Source of the DNA: Puteibacter caeruleilacunae | GTDB taxonomy: Bacteria > Bacteroidota > Bacteroidia > Bacteroidales > Prolixibacteraceae | DNA: 64,000 bases | Assembly (NCBI GenBank): GCA_005217565.1 | Contig: SJCO01000005.1 | Span: 310,001-374,000, forward strand | Reading direction: 5' to 3' | Shown: positions 45,625 to 55,700 of the stretch, piece by piece | Layout of the letters: every line of letters starts with the position of its first letter | Numbering within the stretch: the stretch's first letter is position 1 | The notes under the pieces: generated by a model | Told to the model about the DNA's origin: nothing | What the model saw: the letters and a program-made list of their open reading frames with translations, nothing else | Databases searched by the model: none | Position numbers and translations under genes: made by a program

Positions 45625-46881
45625 CTAATCACTATCCTTAAGGATTAGCCTTAACGCTGTGTTTTTAGTGATGTAGGCCCATGCCCAATTGATAAAGATG
45701 ATAAGCTTATTACGGACACTTAGAATCAGCATAAGGTGCAAAAACATCCACACAACCCAGGCAAAAAAGCCCTTGAATTTCATGAACGGAAGGTCGACAA
45801 CCGCTTTATTCCTGGCAAGGGTAGCCATTGATCCCAGATCCTTATAGGTATACTCTTTCAAAGGTCTATTTTCCAATATATTCTCTAGATTATTAGCCAG
45901 GTTTTTAGCCTGATTAATCGCAACGTTGGCTACCTGAGGATGACCATGAGGATAGCCAGGTGTCTCCATATACGCCATATCACCAAGGGCATAAATATTA
46001 TCAGTTGCATCAACTTTATTCACCCTATTCACAATTACTCTGTTCCCCGAAGTAATACTTTCAGCAGGCAAACCATTAACCACATTAGCGATCACGCCAG
46101 CAGCCCAGATAACCGTCTTGGTTTTAATGCTATTGCCATCGCTAAGTGTCAGTTGCTCACCATCATAATCCCTAACAAACGTTTCAGTCTGCACCTCAAT
46201 ACCCAGTTCTTTCAGGTACCTTTTAGAAGAAATCTGCGCATTGGTACTCATTGAATTCAGTGTATTCTCACTACCCTCAATCAAGATAATCCGAAGTCGT
46301 GAGAAATCAATTCGATGAAAGTCGTAGGGTAGTGCATGCTTCTTAATTTCAGCCAGTGCCCCTGCCATCTCAACACCAGTAGGGCCCGCACCAACAATCA
46401 CCAAGTTCAGCAATCCCTCCTTATCCTCATCTTTAGCCGACAAGAAATTCTCGAAAGTCTGCAAAAGGTGATTACGAATTGTAATCGCATCATAAGTAGT
46501 CTTCAGCGTAAACGCATGCTTCGCAATTGTCTCATTGCCAAAGAAATTAGTAGTACAGCCCATTGCCAGTACAAGGTAATCGTACTGAAACACTCCAATA
46601 TCAAAATGCGCTTCGTTGTTGTCTTTATCAACCTCAAGAAGCTTACCCAGTCTGATTTGTACATTCTTCTTCTTGCGGAAAATATGACGCAAAGGGAAAG
46701 AGATACTCGACGGCTCAAGTTGCGATGAAGCAACCTGGTAAAACAAAGGTTGAAACTGATGATGGTTCACTTTATCGATCAATAATATATCGAAAAGCTT
46801 ATCATTCAAGTTTCTAGTCAGCTGGATTCCTGCAAATCCACCACCAACAATAATCACTTTCTTCTTCTTAATATTCGTCAT
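45625..46881 (-). CDS. ndh: Type II NADH:quinone oxidoreductase (NDH-2)
   Basis: The preferred start at 46881 gives a protein of about 418 residues beginning MTNIKKKKVIIVGGGFAGIQL, an FAD-binding Rossmann motif. A second dinucleotide motif, LVIVGAGPTGVEMAGAL (about 163-179), binds NADH. The C-terminal YALGDMA (about 305) contacts FAD, and FFAWVVWMFLHLMLI is the membrane-associating segment typical of NDH-2. It transfers electrons from NADH to quinone without proton pumping. Confidence 0.93.
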   Translation of the reverse strand: MTNIKKKKVIIVGGGFAGIQLTRNLNDKLFDILLIDKVNHHQFQPLFYQVASSQLEPSSISFPLRHIFRKKKNVQIRLGKLLEVDKDNNEAHFDIGVFQYDYLVLAMGCTTNFFGNETIAKHAFTLKTTYDAITIRNHLLQTFENFLSAKDEDKEGLLNLVIVGAGPTGVEMAGALAEIKKHALPYDFHRIDFSRLRIILIEGSENTLNSMSTNAQISSKRYLKELGIEVQTETFVRDYDGEQLTLSDGNSIKTKTVIWAAGVIANVVNGLPAESITSGNRVIVNRVNKVDATDNIYALGDMAYMETPGYPHGHPQVANVAINQAKNLANNLENILENRPLKEYTYKDLGSMATLARNKAVVDLPFMKFKGFFAWVVWMFLHLMLILSVRNKLIIFINWAWAYITKNTALRLILKDSD

Positions 46882-47036
46882 ACCGATAAATTTAAACACG
46901 CCTTAACGACATCCCATTAGTATATCATATTAGGTGTCGGTTTTGTTTAGATAAACACGATATTTTTACGTTAAGAAGGAGAGGATATTAATCGGGAAGC
47001 AATAACGTAATTCAGAGACGGGCCTCCACTTAAAGG

Positions 47037-47069
47037 CATAAAAAACGCCCGAACCAATAAGGCCGGGCG
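47037..47069 (-). terminator. Rho-independent terminator of the acetate transporter gene
   Basis: On the minus strand a 6-bp G+C stem (CGCCCG with CGGGCG, plus an inner GG/CC pair) is followed directly by a T run. It lies 24 bp after the stop codon of the acetate transporter gene. Confidence 0.8.
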
Positions 47070-47092
47070 CACAATATTATTTTGAAAGTCGA

Positions 47093-47668
47093 TTACTTCA
47101 ATGGTAATAACGACTTCTTATATACTTCTTGATACAATTGTGCCATAGCGATATACAAAGCACTACCTCCACAAATAACACCTTCTATACCAGCGATAGT
47201 ATGAACAAGGTGACTTCCAGTGAAGTTGGCGATTGCCAGCAATGCGAAAAGCACCACAACAGTTCCGAACAACCAAACCATCGCTTTATTCATCTTCAAG
47301 GTAGCAACCCACAAACCAAATGTGAAAAGACCCCATACTGAAAGGTAATATCCCATCGCTACAGGTGTAGACGCAGTTCCCAGTCCTAATTTAGGTAATA
47401 CCAAAAGGAATACTAATGAAATCCAGAATGCTCCATATGATGTGAATGCCATAGTACCGAATAGGTTATTCTTTTTCCACTCCATGATACCCACGATAAT
47501 TTGAACGGTACCTCCCATCATTAGACCCATAGCTAAAATCATGGTATCCAAAGCAAATAAACCAGCATTATGCAGGTTAAGTAACATCGTAGCCAATCCA
47601 AAACCAGTTAGTCCTAAAGGTCCCGGGTTAGCAGTCAAATCTTTAGCAACAAATGTGTTGTTTTCCAT
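47093..47668 (-). CDS. satP: Acetate uptake transporter (SatP/YaaH, GPR1/FUN34 family)
   Basis: This 191-residue inner-membrane protein has about six transmembrane helices. The family signature NPGPLGLTGFGLATMLLNLHNAG (start at residue 14, matching NPAPLGLxGFGxTT) is near the N-terminus. It imports acetate or succinate with protons. It is probably monocistronic and has its own terminator. Confidence 0.93.
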   Translation of the reverse strand: MENNTFVAKDLTANPGPLGLTGFGLATMLLNLHNAGLFALDTMILAMGLMMGGTVQIIVGIMEWKKNNLFGTMAFTSYGAFWISLVFLLVLPKLGLGTASTPVAMGYYLSVWGLFTFGLWVATLKMNKAMVWLFGTVVVLFALLAIANFTGSHLVHTIAGIEGVICGGSALYIAMAQLYQEVYKKSLLPLK

Positions 47669-47920
47669 TTCTTTCGTCGTTTAAAAAATCAAATATAAAA
47701 TCGCGCAATAATACACAAATACTCCATTATTCACCACATTCTGGAATACGATTTGACACTTTGTTAATATACCGCGATATTCCTCTCAAAACACTATGTT
47801 TTAACTTGATGCTTTAATGTGTAATGATCGTATTTAACCTTCATTAAATTACGCTGTTGATGGGGAAGGATATTTATCGCTACAGTAAAATCTCTTGGTG
47901 GGGGGGAGGTGTTGGAGAAA

Positions 47921-48697
47921 TCATAATTCTGCTAAGTCTTTAGGAATAATTATCTGATATTTTGAGATGTAGACACCATTTTTTGTCGTCATTCTATCAC
48001 CAACGCCTATGTCAAACTTGCTAGTGTCGATGAACTGAAACCACTGATGATTAGCTTTTTCCGCCATGTACAAAAATAGTCGCTTAACCTTTATCGAGTT
48101 GCAATTTGTGAGCAACTGGCTTAATAGTCTAGGTTTTAAATTGACCAATCCTTCAAGTATTTGGTAACACTCAACAAGATCAATGTGCTGTGGAGCTAAA
48201 AACAATGTTTCAAATATTGCACGTTCAGGGGTTGAGACCATTACTTTTACTCCCTTTATCTCCATTTCTTTTATGCCTATTGATTCAGGCAAAAAAGAGG
48301 TGGATTTAGGGAAAAGATCTACTTCCCAATTATAATCTTTAAACCATTTTGGGATTCTTGTTTGGTGAGGGAGAAATAAATGTAACGATTCCTTACTCAA
48401 CCTGAAATAGTGACTGAATCCATGAAGGGTAAGAGCCGTCAAACCACCTACATGTCCCTTGAAATCCAGTTGCTCTTGCAGCGCATTAATTCCAGTATGC
48501 CAGGCTATGGGATCTCCTGGACTTTTATATGCTCCACGTCCAATGGGCTCTAACCAACCACTTTTTTGATAATATTGGCGCAGGTGCCGGGAAACGCCTA
48601 TTTCATCTAGTAATTTAGACGTAAGGATATTATTAAGTTGTAACAACTTAGAGAGTTTCTTTAATTTTGTTTCGTTTTGCGTAGTCATACTACTCAA
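47921..48697 (-). CDS. AbiEi-like type IV antitoxin, without adjacent toxin
   Basis: This 258-residue protein has an N-terminal winged-helix segment (ILTSKLLDEIGVSRHLRQYYQKSGWLEPIGRGAYKSP in parts, about 24-60). An AbiEi-like C-terminal domain follows (GHVGGLTALTLHGFSHYF, VMVSTPERAIFETLFL). In AbiE systems this antitoxin represses its promoter and neutralises the nucleotidyltransferase AbiEii encoded immediately downstream. Here the 252 bp downstream to the acetate transporter hold no such gene, so it is an orphan. A G-run (about 47900) follows the gene. Confidence 0.82.
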   Translation of the reverse strand: MSSMTTQNETKLKKLSKLLQLNNILTSKLLDEIGVSRHLRQYYQKSGWLEPIGRGAYKSPGDPIAWHTGINALQEQLDFKGHVGGLTALTLHGFSHYFRLSKESLHLFLPHQTRIPKWFKDYNWEVDLFPKSTSFLPESIGIKEMEIKGVKVMVSTPERAIFETLFLAPQHIDLVECYQILEGLVNLKPRLLSQLLTNCNSIKVKRLFLYMAEKANHQWFQFIDTSKFDIGVGDRMTTKNGVYISKYQIIIPKDLAEL

Positions 48698-48918
48698 AAT
48701 TAAATAATAATAAGGAAAAAAGGAAGCCTAGAATGATAAAACATTAAAAATATGCAGAAAAGAGTAGTTTGACTACTCGTTAGTGTGTAAAATTAAAGAA
48801 GGCTCCTGTATTAATTCTACAAACTTAGCATGCCACATTCCTTCCAAAGCTTATTTTGCTAATTTGTAATATTTTGTTAAATTCGGCTATCTAATTCATC
48901 TCAGCTAAAACCATCTTT

Positions 48919-49338
48919 ATGGCAGCAAGTATTTTTGACGACAAACTAGTCGAACCAAACGAATCACAGATGCAAACCACTCTTGGTGATACCTATGAAT
49001 TATACCAGGAGATTCGCTCATTTATCAAAAAGACATCCAAGGAATTTACCCCTGAGTGGAAGCATTATGGTAAAAGTTCAGGTTGGTTGTTGAAACTTTA
49101 TAGTGGTAAGAGAAATGTTCTATTTGTTTTACCGTGCGATGGATACCTGAAGACTTCTTTCATTTTTGGTGTAAAAGCTGTTGATGCAGTAATGAATAGT
49201 ACCATCCCTGACAAGCATAAAACAGCGTTGAATAATGCCCGTAAATATGCCGAGGGTAGAGGCCTTCAGATAGAGGTGCAGTCCTGGGAAGATGTAGATA
49301 CCGTAAAAGAACTGATTAAGATAAAGTTGGCAAACTGA
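48919..49338 (+). CDS. DUF3788 family protein
   Basis: This 139-residue cytosolic protein has the pattern WKHYGKSSGWLLKLYSGKRNVLFVLPCDGYLKTSF in parts (about residues 47-80), followed by an alpha-helical C-terminus. It resembles DUF3788/DUF1801-type small proteins. Function is unknown. It is the first of a run of four plus-strand genes. Confidence 0.7.
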   Translation: MAASIFDDKLVEPNESQMQTTLGDTYELYQEIRSFIKKTSKEFTPEWKHYGKSSGWLLKLYSGKRNVLFVLPCDGYLKTSFIFGVKAVDAVMNSTIPDKHKTALNNARKYAEGRGLQIEVQSWEDVDTVKELIKIKLAN

Positions 49339-49386
49339 TAGAGGAGAAGATACTGCTCTAGCAATTGCCAGAACCAACAAACCAAG

Positions 49387-50151
49387 ATGACAGAATATTA
49401 CAACCTTGAATGGTTAACCGAAAGAAATGAAAGGGGAGATACTTTGAAATTTCTCTATTTCTGGGGACATGAAAAAACGAATGATCAGGCAGTCGGAAAC
49501 TACTGTTTGAGTCAGTGGTTCGAATGCCCATTTGTGATTAATAACTTGACCTATAAGACTGCAGAGCACTGGATGATGGCTCAAAAGGCGCTGATGTTCA
49601 ACGATAGGGAGAGCTTTGAGAAGATCGTGAAGTGCGATACCCCTAAAGAAGCAAAATTACTAGGGCGACAAGTAAGTGGATTTGATAAAAAGATCTGGGA
49701 AGATAACCGATTCAGGATTGTCAAATTTGGTAATATTCACAAGTTTAATCAGAATCGAGCGTACGGAGAATATCTACTGCAGACAGGTAGTAAGATTCTT
49801 GTTGAGGCAAGTCCTGTTGATACCATATGGGGGGTGGGCTTAGCGAAAGAGAGCAACCAAATTGGCGACATTAATGCCTGGAGAGGTTTAAACCTGATGG
49901 GATTTGCGCTAATGGAAGCGAGGGATTTCTTAAATGAGTTTGGATTCTTCACTGAATTAGATAATGGATTAGCTGCTCCGTGGATTAAATATCCTGAAAT
50001 TTGTATCAAGCATGAATTCTGGGCAACCTCAGAAGGTGAGGAGTTCCTGAATAATTTCTGTAAAACCTTTGAGCAGCTTACCGACAAGGAAAAAACAATA
50101 TTCAAACTAACGAATCCAACACCATATCCCTGGCGAGGATTTTATTGCTAA
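49387..50151 (+). CDS. NADAR-domain N-glycosidase-like protein with C-terminal extension
   Basis: This 254-residue protein has a NADAR/YbiA-like domain (about 20-180). It begins LYFWGHEK, continues with the conserved KTAEHWMMAQKA (about 56-67), and ends with VDTIWGVGL and NAWRGLNLMGFALMEARDFL. NADAR proteins hydrolyse the N-glycosidic bond of ADP-ribosyl nucleobases or riboflavin-pathway intermediates and appear in NAD/ADP-ribose metabolism and phage-related contexts. The last about 70 residues (APWIKYPEICIKHEFW ... PYPWRGFYC) form an extra module I do not recognise. Confidence 0.85.
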   Translation: MTEYYNLEWLTERNERGDTLKFLYFWGHEKTNDQAVGNYCLSQWFECPFVINNLTYKTAEHWMMAQKALMFNDRESFEKIVKCDTPKEAKLLGRQVSGFDKKIWEDNRFRIVKFGNIHKFNQNRAYGEYLLQTGSKILVEASPVDTIWGVGLAKESNQIGDINAWRGLNLMGFALMEARDFLNEFGFFTELDNGLAAPWIKYPEICIKHEFWATSEGEEFLNNFCKTFEQLTDKEKTIFKLTNPTPYPWRGFYC

Positions 50152-50175
50152 ATCGCGTTCAAATAAAAATACACC

Positions 50176-50715
50176 ATGTATAAAATAACACTATCTAAAG
50201 ATGATTTTTTAAGATTTCAACTGTTTACAGCTTCTCGATCAAAGCGAATCAAGACAAAACGAACTCGTACCTGGTTAATATTAACCGCCAGTTTTATCGT
50301 ACTTGGATTGCTGTTCTTGCAAAGAGAGGATAAGTTTCTATCCTACTATTTCTTTGTTTTCTCGTTACTTACATTGATTTTTTATCCGATGTACGAGCGA
50401 AAACATTACCGTAAACATTACAAGAAACACATCAGGGAACATCTTAGCAACAAGATTGGTGTTGAAAGTCAAATAGGCTTTGTCGATGGCTATATCATTA
50501 GTCGTTCAGAAAATCAAGAGAGCAAAGTCAGGATCACTGAAATCGAGGAGATCAACGAGATAGCAGAAAACCTTTTCATAAAAATAAAAACCGGTGAGAG
50601 TTTAATTGTTCCTTCAAGATTAGAATGCTATAACGAGTTAAAAGATCAGGTTGCTGAAGTAACTAGGTCTTTAAATATTGGATGGAGTAAGCAACTAGAC
50701 TGGAAATGGAGGTAA
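50176..50715 (+). CDS. YcxB-like membrane protein
   Basis: This 179-residue protein has two transmembrane segments (LILTASFIVLGLLFL and YYFFVFSLLTLIFYP, about 35-72). A basic stretch (RKHYRKHYKKHIREH) and a soluble C-terminal domain containing IGFVDGYIISRSENQESKVRI follow. This is the layout of YcxB-like (PF14317) proteins, in which the soluble part folds like a PH domain. Function unknown. Confidence 0.55.
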   Translation: MYKITLSKDDFLRFQLFTASRSKRIKTKRTRTWLILTASFIVLGLLFLQREDKFLSYYFFVFSLLTLIFYPMYERKHYRKHYKKHIREHLSNKIGVESQIGFVDGYIISRSENQESKVRITEIEEINEIAENLFIKIKTGESLIVPSRLECYNELKDQVAEVTRSLNIGWSKQLDWKWR

Positions 50716-50718
50716 TAT

Positions 50719-51171
50719 ATGAAGATCCTAATAAAATTGTTTTGTGTAATGGTTTCATTCACAATAGGTAAAGATTTGAAAACAGTCAAGTTTCATGCTA
50801 ATCCCCGTGCAAAATATTCAATTGAAGTGGTTAATTATTGTGAGATTAGAAGATTTGAAGTTAATACAGAAAAAGAACAGCGGTATGTATGTGCTGATTC
50901 TTCATATATCTATATCACAAACTTTAGGCGTACTCCCAACTTTGAGAATATAAGGTCCTTAGGAGATAGTTTATTGCATTTGAGATTTCAAAAGGAGGAA
51001 CTAAGAAAACAAACCGCACTACCAGACACTTTTGAGTTGTCAGGTATGAATGACAAAGCGCTCTGCTGGAAGGATATTAAAATAGGTTCAATAAGTGTGG
51101 GATATGTTAATGTTCCTGAGGATAAGAAAGAACTCTTCGACAAATCCTTGAAAACACTAAAAAAGAAATAG
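50719..51171 (+). CDS. Hypothetical secreted protein
   Basis: This 150-residue protein has a short hydrophobic N-terminus (ILIKLFCVMVSFTIG) likely to be a signal peptide. It contains NYCEIRRFEVNTE and a C-terminal lysine-rich tail. It begins 3 bp after the YcxB-like gene, so the two are probably cotranslated. No family was recognised. Confidence 0.55.
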   Translation: MKILIKLFCVMVSFTIGKDLKTVKFHANPRAKYSIEVVNYCEIRRFEVNTEKEQRYVCADSSYIYITNFRRTPNFENIRSLGDSLLHLRFQKEELRKQTALPDTFELSGMNDKALCWKDIKIGSISVGYVNVPEDKKELFDKSLKTLKKK

Positions 51172-51182
51172 AATGAAAGCAT

Positions 51183-51206
51183 TGGCTGACCCTCACAGGC
51201 CAGCCA
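51183..51206. terminator. Hairpin between convergent genes
   Basis: TGGCTG pairs with CAGCCA around a 12-nt loop, followed by TTTT on the plus strand. It lies between the hypothetical secreted gene and the ACR3 gene. Confidence 0.55.
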
Positions 51207-51265
51207 TTTTGCTTCAATTTATTTAATGTCAGAAATTAAATCTTAATATCTGCTATTAATGAGCA

Positions 51266-52348
51266 TTACGCACATTGTTCTGAGCCACATACTTTATACG
51301 AATCTTTTTCTTCATTATTGTATTTCCACTTATTCGCCAGTTTTACAAGCGATAGCATAACAGGTACTTCAACCAAAACACCAACAACTGTTACCAATGC
51401 AGCAGGAGAGTGCAATCCGAATAATGCAATTGCAACAGCCACCGCCAACTCGAAGAAATTACTTGCACCAATCATTGCAGCAGGAGAAGCAACATTATGA
51501 GGTAATTTTAGTTTTTTAGCACCAAACCAAGCCACAAAGAAGATAAAGTAAGTCTGTATAATCAATGGTACGGCAACCAGCATGATGATCAAAGGATTCT
51601 CGACGATAATATTACCTTGGAATGCGAACAATAAAACTAAAGTAAGCAATAATGCTATAATCGATACAGGCTTAAACTTTGGAAGAAACTGATTCTTAAA
51701 CCAATCTTCGCCTTTACGTTTAATAAGCATTTTGTGGGTAATATATCCAGCCAAAAGAGGAACCACAACAAAGACAAGAATACTTGCGATCAGTGTATTA
51801 TAAGGAATTGTGATGTTTGTAATACCTAAAAGGAAACCAACAATTGGTATAAATGCTACCAAGATTAACAAGTCGTTTACCGAAACCTGTACCAAAGTAT
51901 AATTTGGATCCCCGTCGGTTAAGTAACTCCAAACAAACACCATTGCTGTACAAGGTGCTGCTCCCAATAAAATTGCTCCAGCTATATACTCTCCAGCCTG
52001 ATCAGGCGTAATAAATGCAGTGTATAGTTTTGAAAAGAATATCCATGCAAAGAATGCCATTGTAAAAGGCTTAATGAGCCAGTTCACGACTAGTGTCAGG
52101 AATAATCCTTTCGGGCGTTTACCCACATTTTTAAGGCTTGAAAAATCAATTTGAAGCATCATTGGATAAATCATAAGCCAAATAAGGATAGCCACTGGAA
52201 TATTTACCTTGTAAATCTCCATACTACTTAAAAACTCAATGCTATCACCTGTCATGTAACCAACACCAATACCTACCGCGATACAAATTGCTACCCAAAG
52301 TGTAAGATACTTTTCAAAGAAACCGATTTGTTTTTTCTCGTTACTCAT
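51266..52348 (-). CDS. arsB: ACR3-family arsenite efflux transporter
   Basis: This 360-residue inner-membrane protein has about ten transmembrane helices. The ACR3 signature [26 protein letters not shown] (starting near 130) carries the conserved Cys, and [20 protein letters not shown] (near 291) is the second family motif. It exports As(III), possibly Sb(III), using the membrane potential. The C-terminal tail ends in CGSEQCA, adding two cysteines. The gene is preceded by an unusual double inverted repeat and a short ORF. Confidence 0.95.
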   Translation of the reverse strand: MSNEKKQIGFFEKYLTLWVAICIAVGIGVGYMTGDSIEFLSSMEIYKVNIPVAILIWLMIYPMMLQIDFSSLKNVGKRPKGLFLTLVVNWLIKPFTMAFFAWIFFSKLYTAFITPDQAGEYIAGAILLGAAPCTAMVFVWSYLTDGDPNYTLVQVSVNDLLILVAFIPIVGFLLGITNITIPYNTLIASILVFVVVPLLAGYITHKMLIKRKGEDWFKNQFLPKFKPVSIIALLLTLVLLFAFQGNIIVENPLIIMLVAVPLIIQTYFIFFVAWFGAKKLKLPHNVASPAAMIGASNFFELAVAVAIALFGLHSPAALVTVVGVLVEVPVMLSLVKLANKWKYNNEEKDSYKVCGSEQCA

Positions 52349-52478
52349 AACTTATCAATTTTTGTTTAACATTTCCGATGTTTTTGCTCCTGAAGAACAA
52401 ATAGGAACAAATAGAATTAGCGTTGGTGATTTTTGCTAATTCCGTACAAACATCTTCAAATATTACTTTCTTGTTCAT
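52341..52478 (-). CDS. Possible 45-codon leader ORF overlapping the start of the ACR3 gene
   Basis: The frame from the ATG at 52478 encodes [19 protein letters not shown] and continues to a TAA at 52341-52343, overlapping the ACR3 start codon region by 8 bp. It lies between the double operator and arsB. It is not recognisable as a known ars protein, and it could be a coupled leader peptide, a gene remnant or chance. Confidence 0.25.
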   Translation of the reverse strand: MNKKVIFEDVCTELAKITNANSICSYLFFRSKNIGNVKQKLISYE

Positions 52479-52498
52479 TAATTTTAGTTGTCATTGTT

Positions 52499-52548
52499 AT
52501 ATGTCGTAAACGTACGTCATTATTATATGTCGCAAACATACGACATAT
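52499..52548 (-). promoter_or_regulatory. Double inverted-repeat operator upstream of arsB
   Basis: Two tandem sites with a 26-bp period. The second, 52525-52548, is a perfect ATATGTCG-N8-CGACATAT. The first, 52499-52522, is ATATGTCG-N8-CGTCATTA. The length and N8 spacer fit an ArsR/SmtB-type dimer site. The half-site differs from the TGTTCG repeats of the arsR region, so a different regulator outside the window may bind here. Confidence 0.65.
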
Positions 52549-52713
52549 ATTCTAAAAAACAATCACCTTTTATTGATTTAACTTTTAAATAATGCTTAAT
52601 TCTTATTGGTTTAATGCAAGGGTACTCCTTGGATAACAGCCTGTAATGACCGTCAGGAGCCCCTTGCAGCACAATGGAATACCTTTTGGTTTACCACAAT
52701 ATTTTTCTTCTAC

Positions 52714-55700
52714 TTAAGACATTTTTTCCTTCCTGCCATACAAAATCATATACACCACAGGAATAAAAATAAATACCAGCAGTAAGCCGAACAGCAGGCC
52801 ACCAATAACCACAATCGACATAGGTCGGAGCATTTCAGTACCATCACCAATCGCTAATGCTAATGGCAATAAACCGAAAAGACTGTTTATATCGGTGATT
52901 AAAATAGGACGTAGACGAACAATTGCCGCTTCTTTAATGGCATCAACAATACCATAACCTTGAGCACGCAATTCATCAATAAACGTTAGCAGTAACACGC
53001 CATTGTTTATCTCCATCCCTGTCAGCATAATAATACCAATAAGTGCTGTTACACTAACAGGAGTGTGAGTAATGTATAGCGCAAATGCGATCCCTGCCAG
53101 CGATAACGGAATACGAATAATGATTATCAGAGGTTTTAAGAAACTCTCAAAATACACCACCATTACTGCATAACCAAGGAACAAGGCAAACAATAAAATA
53201 ATCAGCATCTGCTGCATATTATCGGCCAGCATTTGCGAACTACCTCCATAATGCATCCGATAGCCAGCCGGAAGCTCAAGGTTATTTAATGTCTGCTTTA
53301 TTTTGTTGGTAGCTTCTCCAACAGTAATACCCGAAACGTTAGCCGTAACCTTTACCACCCTGTCCTGATTTTTCCGGTCAATCTGCACCGGACCAACCGT
53401 TTTCACCACCTCGGCAACCGTGCTAAGAGGAATTTTAGCCCCTTTGCTAGTCTGAATGTAGATATGCTGCAAGTCGGCTTTTGACTTGATCTCCTTTTCA
53501 TTCAAAACCACACGGATAGGATAATAATATGCGCCATCTTTATATTTAGTAGCAATGGTACCACCTACCATTGTTTTTATGGTTGTAGCAATCTCTTCAG
53601 TACTTATGCCTAAATCAAAAGCCTTACGACGATCAATTTTTACCTGGTATTCAGGTTTGGTCAACTGTATCGAAACATCAAGTCCTTTCAGATAATCAAA
53701 AGGCTTAAGCTGTCTTTTAATTCTATTTGCGTGTCCAAAAATTGCAGACATTGATTCGCTACGAGGCGCAGCAATTTCAAGTTCAATATCAAATTTACCT
53801 GTACGCCGTATCCCTTTCATTTTAGTATGGAATATCTTAACCTTAGCACCAGGTATTTTTATAGCCTTCATAATCCTTGGGCGCAATTGCTCAACATACT
53901 CATCGGTGTCTAAATTTCTTTGAGCAGCGGGAACAAGTTGAAGGTTAAGCTCACCCTCAAAACCTTTCTCCGTCGTAACCAATCCCCATACCTTACCACC
54001 GGCAAGAGTAGCATAACCATGGATATTATCTTGTTTCTCGACAACTTTCTCAATGTTCGCCAAAGCCTTATCGGTTTCTTCCATTGCCGTACCTGTAGGC
54101 ATAATAACTTTCACAGTAATAAGTCCGTCATCGGCATTGGGCAAAAACTCCGAACCTGTTTTCTGCAAGTAGTGATACCCCGGAATCAGTAACAATAAAA
54201 AAGCAAGCAAAACCAACCAGCGTAATTTTAGCGACCAATGCAGAATAGGCTTGTACAGGTAAATCAATCCTGCAATAAACAAATCTGAGATTCTTGCTAT
54301 AAAACTATGCTTTGTTCTTACAGGTTTATTCTTCGGATAAAACAAGCGCATGAACATAGGGGTGACGGTTAGTGAAACCACCATCGACAAGAAGATTATT
54401 ATACTGATTGTGAGCACCAGCTCTTTAAACAACAGCGACGTTAAACCTGGAAGCAATAGAAACGGCACAAACAAAGCCAGGAAGGTTATCGTTGCAGTAA
54501 CAATAGCACCGCTGATTTGTACAGCTCCAGTAATGATTGGATTTTGATTGTCAGGCTCAGTTTCCTGGATACGAGTAATATTCTCAAGCATCACCACACT
54601 ATTGTCGAGTACTACAGTCATGGCAACCACTAATCCACCCAGTGTGAAAATATTGATGGAGAAATCGAAAAGTTCCATCAGAAAGAAAGTTCCGATTAGA
54701 GTGACAGGCAGACTCAGAATAAGCGACATCACTCTTCGCCATCCTGAAAGGAAAAAGGCAGTAACCAGCGTAACCAAAAGAGCAGCCATCATCATGGCGT
54801 CACGCACCCCATTTGTTGCTAATCGCACATATTCGGCCTGGTCGTAGATCAATTCAATATGGGTAGTTTGCGGCAGTTCCTCTTTTAACAAAGCAATCCG
54901 CTTCATTATCAAATCCGACACCGTTACTGCATTTGCCTCAGCTTGTTTAAAAATAGAAATCCGAACACCTTCTTTACCGTTGTATTTTGTCCGTATTCGC
55001 TGAATAGCGTGGAAATCCTCCACACGTGCAACATCTTTTAAAAGAACCTGACCATTGGTACGCGATTGCTTTATGATGATGTTCTTGATCTCGTTGAGCG
55101 ATTGAAATTCACTATAGGTACGAACAATAAAATCATGCGTGCCAGTGAGCATACGCCCGCCTACCATATCGGTATTTTCCTTTTTCAGGCGATCGGCAAT
55201 TTGCGTAAGACTAATATTATACGCTTGTAATTTAACCGGATCGATGTGTACCCTAATTTCGCGCATCATACCACCCGATAGGGCAGTGCCCGCCGAACCT
55301 TGCACCGAGGCAAATTGCTCCTGAAATTCATTATCCACCCAAGTGCGCAAGTGCGTTAAGCTCATATTGTCTGACGACACCAAGATCTCAACTACAGGAA
55401 GCTGAGAAGGATCGGCTTTAAAAACAACAGGTTCACGTATGCCTTGTGGCAGATCCTTTTTTATCAGTCCCATTTTCGCCAGCACATCCTGATAAGCCAC
55501 ATCACGGTCCACACTATAGTCGAAATTCACCAACAAGGTATATACCCCTTCTTCGCTGGTCGATTCAATATAGTCGAGGTTATCAACCGTGGCCATTTTT
55601 CTTTCGATAACCGCAGCTACTTCGTTCTCAATCTGCTCGGGTGTAGCCCCATCCCAGTAAACATACACCTTAACCATTGGGTAAGTGATATCGGGTAACA

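Noticed and set aside
46336-46728. 130-codon plus-strand ORF
   Set aside because: Antisense to the FAD/NADH-binding region of NDH-2.
47669-47920. AbiEii toxin gene downstream of AbiEi
   Set aside because: The interval is only 252 bp, with no ORF resembling a nucleotidyltransferase.
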